Shown here piece by piece: positions 56,420 to 64,000 of a stretch of 64,000 nt of DNA. A program made the position numbers and the translations under genes. The stretch is from Incurvaria masculella (Eukaryota; Arthropoda; Insecta; Lepidoptera; Incurvariidae). A model generated the notes under the pieces. The model did no database searches and was not told the origin of the DNA. It saw only the letters and a list, made by a program, of their open reading frames with translations. Positions within the stretch are counted from its first letter, which is position 1. Every line of letters starts with the position of its first letter. The stretch covers positions 7,936,001 through 8,000,000 of the forward strand of contig OX335655.1 in the NCBI GenBank assembly GCA_946894095.1, in the 5' to 3' direction.

Positions 56420-56809
56420 GTAATTTATTTATTTATTTATTTATTAAGGCGACCTCACAGTTCATGTAAATAACATTAAAGAAATAAAATAAATGAAAAT
56501 AAACCAATTACGTGCTCACATAGCTGGAAGAAACATAAAATAAAAACGTGAGAATGGGGAAGAAAACTCAAAGATTATCGTAGATGTCGCATGAGCGACC
56601 TCACCTTAAATACGTCAAAGCTGTCATCCCTGTCAAGTTTGATTTCCGAGTTTTTAGAAGAAAGATGTACTTCATGACGCAGTTAGAATAAGTTTAAGTG
56701 GAAAAGAAGAGCTTTTATTTGTCCTCGAAAAAATGGCATTGACCAGGACAAAGTATGAAACTAAAATAATAGATTAAGTAATTGTGATAGTTTCTTTCCT
56801 ATGACAGGG

Positions 56810-56960
56810 TCTCTTTCACCAAGTACTGATTACCTAAATCTACACATTAAAGGGCGTTTCTTACCATCTCGCAATCGATACCAGCATCAGATAATCAAAG
56901 CTTTAGTAAAAAGGCCCTTTACGTGTAGATTAAAATAAATCAGCACTTGGTGAAAACCAG
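56810..56960. repeat. Interspersed repeat, family E
   Basis: Reverse complement of 17880-18020; includes TTCACCAAGTACTGATTA and CTCGCAATCGATACCAGCAT. Confidence 0.6.
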
Positions 56961-57084
56961 GCTTATTTTGAATTAAGAACAATATATTTTCGGAATAACT
57001 TCTAGAAAATTTAGTAATTTCAGTTACACAGATCGAGTTAATTTTTCTAACAGCTTTGGCTTTGGAGCTCGCTTAGACGCCACC

Positions 57085-57415
57085 TGTCGTGATAATTGGG
57101 CAGTTTCCATTCGACCATGCATTGAGAGAGGATGGCCGTGGTTCGTATTGGAATATTATTATGTGTATGATTATGTTTATGAATTAAACTGTAAACTGTT
57201 CCCTTCCTTACTTCCTAGTTGCAATGGTTAATCCCGCCCGGGTTGGTACCATCGCATTGAATGAACGATGGTCGAAGCGGCAATGAAAATTGTCCGTGTT
57301 TTCTATCCAGTTCAATGTAGCCGTGCAATATAAGGAAGGTCCTGGCATGGCAACTAGTTCCCATGTGGTGTGTTGGGCTAATACCATGACAGAAGGTGTG
57401 GTATTAGCCATCAAA
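57085..57415 (+). mobile_element. SINE, decayed head with intact core and tail
   Basis: The core ACCATCGCATTGAATGAACG and ATCCAGTTCAATGTAGCCGT is nearly identical to the copy at 30925. The head has an AT-rich insert around 57140-57190. Confidence 0.75.
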
Positions 57416-57814
57416 TTAAAAAAAACCCATTACAGCACCGCGATCACACGTGAAACTCAACAACTACATATTTAGTTATAATTAGTTATAATCATACAAC
57501 CGTAAGAAACGTACATTTAAAACGTGAAAGTCACGATCGCACATGAAGCAAAAGTAATTTATATTTGGTTAGTTGATAAAAAACAATCAAACAAATAATC
57601 TGACGAATAAGAATTTAATGTCAATTGTCTGAAGTTAGTAGTTACAATAATTCAAATGCAAGGTAAGATAAGCAATCCCATCTTGAATAAACTAACTCTG
57701 ACATTTCTAGGTTCAGCGCCTCCAGAGATTTAAAATGTGTACAATTTGCCCTCTCTTACCCCCCTGAACAGTTGAATCTAAAAAACCTCTCTTATTGAGC
57801 AATCTCGACCTTAA

Positions 57815-58285
57815 GGCCCTGGTACTAGCCAAATCGCAAAGTTAGACGAGGCACCCCAAGTTAACTAACTAAGTCTGACGATTATAAGTGTCATTCTTAC
57901 AATATATGATTCCTTGTCTAGGAATCAACCTATTTTCGTTAATGTATGTTTCCTTTTTCAATACAAAATACATTGCGGAAACGGTGTCCATTTCCGAACT
58001 TTTTTGACTAAATGTAGAAATCTAAAAGCAAATGGAAATTTTTGTTTATGCATATATGCTGTTTTTGCTTATATCTAGAAATCGAATTACTTTCAGATTT
58101 CTAATGAGAAACATCAACTTTTTTATTTTTATTATTATTTAAATAAATGATGGAATCAAAAAATATTAACAATCCATTATCAGTCTGGAGTTCTATTTCG
58201 ATTTGCTGAAGCGTTTCACTACATGTTATTACATTTGTTAAAAAGTGCATTTGTATGGCGCGAGTAGTTGGCTAGTCCTAGCGCC
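57815..58285. mobile_element. TTAA-flanked element family I, copy 2
   Basis: 471 bp, nearly identical to 36960-37431, flanked by TTAA at 57811-57814 and 58286-58289. High similarity between copies about 21 kb apart suggests recent movement. Confidence 0.86.
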
Positions 58286-58503
58286 TTAACGAAAGCTACT
58301 GTAAAGAAAAAAATTAATTTCTGGGTACATTGGTTCCTAAAATTCGTTGTTTTTTGTTCATAAGTACCAAACTAATGAACCGACCACCTGGAATGTATAC
58401 TCTTTCGAACAAAAAAAAATTCCCAAATCGGTTCAAAGGTCTTCGAGTAATCGGTGAACATACATAAAAAAAAGATTCCGACGAATTGAATACCTCCTCC
58501 TTT

Positions 58504-58820
58504 TTAGGGTTCCGTACCCAAAGGGTGAAAACGAAACCTTATTACGAAGCCTCCGCTGTCCGTCTGTCCGTCCGTCCATCCGTCTGTCCGTCCGTCTGTC
58601 TGTCCCAGGACTGTATCTCATGAACCGTAACAGGTAGGAAGCTGAAATTTTTACAAATTATGTATTTATTTTACCGCTATAACAAAAAATAGGTAAAATT
58701 ATAAAATAATCAAAATTAAAGGGATATACATACAAAAAACACGTTTTTTTTGGGTTAAATCTTGTACGATAGTACTAACCCTTCGTGTGCGAGTCTGACT
58801 CGCACTTGGCCGGTTTTTTT
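58504..58820 (+). mobile_element. Family D interspersed element, near complete
   Basis: TTTTAGGGTTCCGTACCCAA to CGCACTTGGCCGGTTTTTTT with a long GTCCGTCC/GTCTGTCC run in the middle. Confidence 0.78.
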
Positions 58821-59229
58821 ATTACATAATGTATTTGAATCTAGCTTCCTTCCCCCCCGCGGCACCGCCGTCTATCGGTAATTTGCACTGAAGAGATAGG
58901 AGGGAGAAGTGGCATGGTCCTTGTCGCGTCTCCACCGTATGAACAAAGTGTGCAAATAATCGTACGGGAAGCTGTCCGCATGTGACTGTCCGGAAGATGA
59001 CGCTGATGAAAGCACGGAGCATAAGAGATATTTCAGGGTTCGGAGGAGCACAGATGCACAGCTCAGCGAGGCGCAACGTTATGTGGTAACCAAGGTGGAT
59101 AATGTTCTCGAGAAAGTAACCAACTGAGGGAATGAGAGTCTTGCCGCCTTCAACGGTCGCAAGAAGCAATGATGTGTTTTCTCTGCGAAGGCTAAGGTAG
59201 ATAATTTTTAGCAACTTTCCAAGGCAACG

Positions 59230-59830
59230 TATACAGTACCTGACTAGGAGGACATTAACCTACTGGGCTGCGACATCTCCAAAGACGTGGGTTTTTGGCG
59301 TTTTATTGAATCCAAGGCCAAAATTGTATTGCACAAACTGGGAATCCTATACCGTTGCAGAAGGTTCTTTTCACCGGTTCAACTTCTTCTTTCAAAACCA
59401 CAGATTAGGCCGGTGATAGAATACTGTAGCCACATATGGAAAGGTAGTCCTCAATATTTTTTTTCGTCCTTGGACTCAATGCAGCGCCGAGCGGTTCGTC
59501 TTGTTTGTGACCTCCAATTGACCGTCGGCCTGGAGTACCTGGCCACAGACTGTTTGTAGGGTCGCTCAGTCTCTTCTACAGGTAATACCATAGAAATTGC
59601 TCTGTGGAACTTGCATCCCTTATTCCTCCCCACCCACCCTATATCCGGAGCACCCGCCGCAGAGAATCAGTGCACCCCCGTGTGGTTGACATTAGGATTT
59701 CGAGAACGAACCGTTTCTCAAACCCATTTCTTTGCCGCACTGCCAGGATATAGAACTGTCTGCCAGGTCTCGGACACAAGCGTAATTTCAAAGACCGAAT
59801 CGTCCGCAAATCCTCCGGTATGGCGCCTCG
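59230..59830 (+). pseudogene. LINE fragment (reverse transcriptase C-terminal part)
   Basis: The frame at 59287-59559 encodes LHKLGILYRCRRFFSPVQLL, then RPVIEYCSHIWKGSPQYFFS and LDSMQRRAVRLV, a typical LINE post-reverse-transcriptase region. Further pieces downstream resemble the C-terminus with frameshifts. It differs from the Jockey-like copy at 53185 and is inactive. Confidence 0.8.
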
Positions 59831-60844
59831 CCGAGCGTGGTAACGCGAGTTGAGGTGTATTTGGCTTTTCTGACTCTAATCCTGTTTCAATCCTGTCGTA
59901 TTACGGATTCATCAAGATATTTAGGTGTGAGATCAACTTCTTAATCCTCCGTTCAGCACCTTTAAAATCGCTGCGGCCGAGCTGTTTCGATCGAGAAGTG
60001 GGGAAGTGTTGAATATACGGGCGTCCGAGCGATACGGTCATCGACAAGAGCATTAGTAACCGGACACCGGACACTGGACACTGGACGACGTCGCCTCCCC
60101 CTCCCCGCCTCCGCCTCCCTCGCTAATGCGAGCTCACATAATTAATCATCGCATCGCTTCATCCCCCCCGACCTGCCCTCGCGGCCGCCGCCGCTTCGGT
60201 CTCATATCGACACACGTGTCCGGTACACATTTTCTCCATTATCATTCCGCAGGGATGACACGCAAGATATGCGCTTAATGGAAATTTGCGTTATCAGAGT
60301 TTGATTATCGACACCGACTATAATTAACGACATCATCGGCCTGTTGTTATATCTAGGTAACACAATGCTGGCTGTACAAATATAACGTGCTAGCTGAGGT
60401 ACCGGCTCCGCTCGGGTTAATGTCATTCTAGACTGATGTCGAGCCGACTTATTTCCTGGATATCATACGAGTTCCCGATACAAACGTTAATCCCCATCGA
60501 ATTATATCGATGTTTATCCCCTAAAATTAAACACGAAGGTGTCCTTCTCCAAGGTCAGACTATCTCTCTACCGAAATTGATCAAAATTGTTCCAGCGATT
60601 GAGGCGTAAGGCGACAGACGGATAGACTGAATTTCTTTGGCATTTATAATATTATAGTCTGGATTAGTATGGATAAAGACAATATGAACATGCATTTGAA
60701 CACATCTACCGAATGATGTATTTTTATTTTTAATCACAATTCTACGGTACGAGGCATCCCGGAATTTAGAGACCCTCCAACTCCGGAGGGATGTAGGTCT
60801 GTGCTCTATCGTCTGAATGTTCCTCGGTTCTCTTTCAACCTTCT

Positions 60845-61010
60845 AACGCTGTCCCTCCGTTCTCTTTCAACCTTCTCTGAACGCGAAAGAGGCAGAGAAT
60901 GCACCAATTCACAGCAGACAGCCAAGCAATAAGAACCAACCGATCCTCCAGATCCTTTATCTATTGGGTCGGTAAACAGTGGAAGTTGCAATAAGCGAAA
61001 CAAGGGTTAT
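60845..61010. repeat. Repeat fragment shared with 38150-38320
   Basis: GATCCTTTATCTATTGGGTC and GGTAAACAGTGGAA here match GATCCTTTATCTATTAGGTC and GGTAAACAATGGAA there. Function unknown. Confidence 0.6.
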
Positions 61011-61285
61011 AGACTGGCTCTTGTGGCCGTCGGTCATACTCATTTCGTTACAAATTGTTTCAAAACTGAAAAAAATACGGATAAACCAATGCACGAACTA
61101 ATGAATTTTGCTCATAATGTGAAGCGATAATTTTGTATGACTTTGCAAAATAATCATTAGGCGAGGGCGAATTTCTTCGTTTCGCACTCGGTCTTGCGGT
61201 GATATTGCCGACTTGACCCATGTTCACGTTCAGCAGAGAGGAAACCCCCGGCACGTGAACACGTTCATGCTTGACATGCTTTTTT

Positions 61286-61602
61286 AAGGGTTCCGTACCC
61301 AAAGGGTACCAAACGGAACCCTATTAATAAGCCTCCGCTGTCCGTGCGTCCGTCCATCCCTCTGACAGAGGGCTATATCTGATGAACCGTATTTTTTTCT
61401 GTTCCCGCTATAGCAACAAATAATAAAAATAAATCAAAATCAAAATCAAAATCAAAAAATCAAATAATTTATTGCATAATGCTAAAAAAGAAATAAACAT
61501 TAAATGAGTCCACCATACAGTGACCATGAGATCTTTGGGTGAAATTGTGTAATGGTACGGAGCCCTTCGTGTGCGATTCCGACTCGCACTTGACCGGTTT
61601 TC
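61286..61602 (+). mobile_element. Family D interspersed element with an insert
   Basis: GGGTTCCGTACCCAAAGGGT to TCGCACTTGACCGGTTTTC. The middle carries a (AATCAAAATC)-rich run at 61431-61460. Confidence 0.7.
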
Positions 61603-62499
61603 TATAAAACGCAACACTCACTGTATTTTCGTGTGAACTTTTATGACGCATAGTTTACAATACGCATCCAAACCCAGTAAGAGAAACTTTCATGTATCGT
61701 CGGCGCCGAGTGTTTTTCGCAGTTTTATTGGAGGCAACAGCGCCACCGTGGGGCGCCGAGCGAGTTAGAACAATGTGCGCTTTTTCAAAGCTGCTGCTTT
61801 ACGTGTTCGGTATGAAGCTTCGAGTTTCAAAAGGCTGCGCTGCTTACCGCCCACCGCCCGCCCTACACCACCAACTACGTAGGTGCTCTCAGGCATAGGG
61901 TAGCAACTAACCAGTCTACGCTTAAGATACATCTATTACTTTCATATAACGCAAAATAATAATAACCAACCCCGCAACGGTCGCTAAAGAACCCTGGGTC
62001 CGACGTACACAACTGGTTTATGTTTTTTCTGAATATACATATGAATCGATGAGCGTCGTGCCCCCTATACGTTTCCAGAATCTTGGGGAGATCTAGATCG
62101 GATGCTGTCAGTGTGTATAGAGACTTCACAAGTTTTGTGTGCGCACGTGATCCCGTGTTTAGATTTGGGCGGTGGGTACGTATGCGGGGCTCTAATGGGT
62201 AAATAATTATGGTAATTTCTAAAATAAATACGTATTTTTTTTTTCGGTACTGATTAATTTATAGTGCAAAACTAGTTGTTTTAGGACATACGGCTGTGTA
62301 AGCATACTACGTATTCCCTAGTTTTCAGTTGTCCTTTGAATGTTTAATATGATTATTAATCCATGGCGATGACAACTTCAGAAATAAAACTGTTAATAGT
62401 GAACATTTGCCATACGCTCAGTACCTATTCAGAAAATAAATAAATAAATCGGTACCTGGAATAATGTACGGAAATAAATTATTCGGACCCACTAAGGAT

Positions 62500-62690
62500 T
62501 GAATGAATCTGTGGTCCTCGCCGCGCTCTCCCGCGCGGGAAAGTAGAAAGCGAACGTTTCGCGCTCTTGGCTTCGAATGAGGCGAGCGAGCGTCCCCCCC
62601 CCCCCTCGCCCTGACAGCGAGCGAGAAAGGACGGCAATGGCGACCGAAACACACCCGTGTAGCGGCAGCGTAGCCACGTATTTATGACTA
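62500..62690. repeat. Repeat family G copy
   Basis: GAGCGAGAAAGGACGGCAAT and GCGGCAGCGTAGCCACGTAT, the inverse of 24500-24690. Contains a C14-like run at 62594-62607. Confidence 0.55.
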
Positions 62691-63069
62691 GCAGAGGTAC
62701 CCGGGTCCGCTCTGGTAATTTTGTTTTGAACAATCACCCAAACGGAGCCCGGTAAAATGCGCCCTCGGCCCCCGATGCACCCCGCCGCATCGTCTTCCCA
62801 CGCTATTACTTACGTAAGCGTTCTCTCTGCCTTTTTTGTTTTTGCTCGACTCCCAAGGTTCGTATCGTGATGTTACATAATTCGCTTTCTCAAGAATTGG
62901 GCTATGAGATGCAAATGTTTAAAATCCGACTGGTAGTTCCAGAGATTAGCGCTTTTAAACAAATAATAAATAAACACAGATAGACAATGCACTTATGAGT
63001 CACTTCGTTTACGTATACGGGACGTGAATGTTGCTTGCACTAATTGGCGCCCTGTCAGCCTATTCTTGA

Positions 63070-63220
63070 AATTCCGTGTGAACTGTTTGAGTCGAGAAAA
63101 CTTCTTTTATAACGGTCATCAAAACGATTTTCTCGACGGAAAGCCTCGAATCATTGAAATACCGTGCTTCGGAATCTTCCCGTGGAGAAACTCGCTGTAA
63201 TGCGAAAAGCGGTTTTCTCA
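63070..63220. repeat. Family B fragment
   Basis: CTTCTTTTATAACGGTCATC, GACGGAAAGCCTCGAATCAT and AAAGCGGTTTTCTCAC match family B. Confidence 0.55.
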
Positions 63221-63349
63221 CTAAATTTGGTCACTTTATAGATACGGCAGTATCAAGACGGCTCGTCCGTTTTACTCGAATTTGAAATTGGGAGTAAAAC
63301 AGCCCGGTACATGTGCAGTATTGAGCGAATTCGTAAGCAAACACAGCCC

Positions 63350-63898
63350 CTAAATCACCTGCATTGGCGTTTACGCCAAACCGATCGACAAGCGTTTTCA
63401 AATGTATGAATAAATTGAAGACCGCGCGCTGCAGGTCTATGCAGGTAATCAGGAATCCTGAGCCTAGAAAACCGCTTTTGTAGCGGTTTTCAAAGCGATT
63501 TTCTTGACGAAAATATTCCGAGGCATAGGTTTTTTAAATAATCAAGGTTTTCCGTCGAAAAACTCGCTTTGAAAAGCGGTTTTCTAGACTCAGGATTCCT
63601 GATTCCTGATAACTCAATGCCAGGATTAGACCTGCAGAGGGCATTAAGCGAACTAACATCTGCGAGTCCGGGTTTGATTTAACTGCTTACTCACCGACAC
63701 GCCGTAAATAAGTTGACGTTGCCGTTTACGCCGACTCCGCATTTTCATACAAATCGGAAGTTCGGCTTTATTTTGACAGCTTGAAGAAGTAAAACAGCAG
63801 AATAAATAGTAAAAACTTGTATCTTCGGTTTCGACGTTTTTACGTAACTTAGAAGTTCCCCACACGCCAATTTAGGCGAGAACTCGGACTGACCGGCC
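63350..63898. mobile_element. Inverted-repeat element family L interrupted by a family B element
   Basis: The left half (GGCGTTTACGCCAAACCGAT) and right half (CACGCCAATTTAGGCGAGAA) match 52833-53178, but they are separated by an insert at about 63430-63635. Confidence 0.72.
63430..63635. mobile_element. Family B hairpin element, nested
   Basis: Left GCAGGTCTATGCAGG with AATCAGGAATCCTGAG pairs with right CTCAGGATTCCTGATT and TTAGACCTGC. Almost the whole unit can fold into one hairpin. Confidence 0.72.
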
Positions 63899-64000
63899 CT
63901 ACCGTATGACGTGTATGACGTGTTTTTCACAAAAAAATGGCTACTTTTAGTGAAAATATAGGATAGGCGTATACAAAAGAGTTTCTGTCGCCCCTGCCGC

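Larger units (their letters stand above)
56420..64000 (+). other. Downstream intron and repeats, no cytoplasmic exon found
   Basis: After the TM exon no block encoding a DSCAM-type tail is recognisable. It contains repeats, family I and D elements, a LINE fragment and a nested inverted-repeat element near the right end. The GC-rich stretch 60060-60210 shows no long convincing frame. I see nothing notable in 60220-60840 or 61690-62400. Confidence 0.65.

Noticed and set aside
60060..60210. Possible cytoplasmic exon in a GC-rich stretch
   Set aside because: No frame shows DSCAM tail motifs, and no acceptor in phase 2 with a plausible frame was found.

Overview
This window is eukaryotic, most likely from an insect and probably a moth or butterfly. 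Short GC-rich coding blocks with GT-AG borders sit in AT-rich introns full of small transposable elements (TTAA-flanked inverted-repeat elements, 5S- and tRNA-headed SINEs, broken non-LTR retrotransposons, a hAT relic). I found no bacterial operon, CRISPR array or rRNA gene, and no convincing intact tRNA gene. The lepidopteran assignment rests on remembered repeat style, not on a search.

One gene on the + strand runs through almost everything. I reconstruct 27 consecutive internal exons (3750 to 56419, 4,663 coding nt, about 1,554 codons). All 26 exon-exon joins keep intron phase. The predicted protein follows the DSCAM (Down syndrome cell adhesion molecule) order: Ig2 to Ig9, FN3-1 to FN3-4, Ig10, FN3-5, FN3-6 and a transmembrane helix. 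Upstream exons (signal peptide, Ig1) and cytoplasmic exons were not found and probably lie outside the window. The equivalents of the hypervariable Dscam1 exons 4, 6 and 9 are single copy, so this is a Dscam2/3/4-type paralogue rather than Dscam1.

The striking feature is repeated tandem duplication of exons or exon edges inside this one gene. Array 1 (6639-9418) has 13 copies of the Ig3 second-half exon at 215/214 bp. Array 2 (about 20055-22334) has 12 clear plus older copies of the Ig9 second-half exon at 155 bp. Array 3 (24964-26236) has 5 copies of the first FN3-1 exon at 270/267 bp, with complete splice sites on copies 1-4. Two smaller exon-edge duplications lie at 50954-51545 (FN3-4) and 55096-55400 (FN3-6). 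In array 3 the splice phases mean that exactly one copy can be used in frame, the same logic as mutually exclusive exons, although the copies encode nearly the same peptide. In arrays 1 and 2 only the last copy has a donor; earlier copies keep an acceptor AG and lead to stops.

Region by region: 1-3749 is upstream intron or flank with repeats and a LINE tail. 3750-29342 holds 19 exons and the three large arrays. 29343-48765 is one intron of about 19.4 kb packed with transposons, including a hAT relic nested in a TTAA element. 48766-56419 holds exons 20-27. 56420-64000 is downstream intron with repeats and a LINE fragment.
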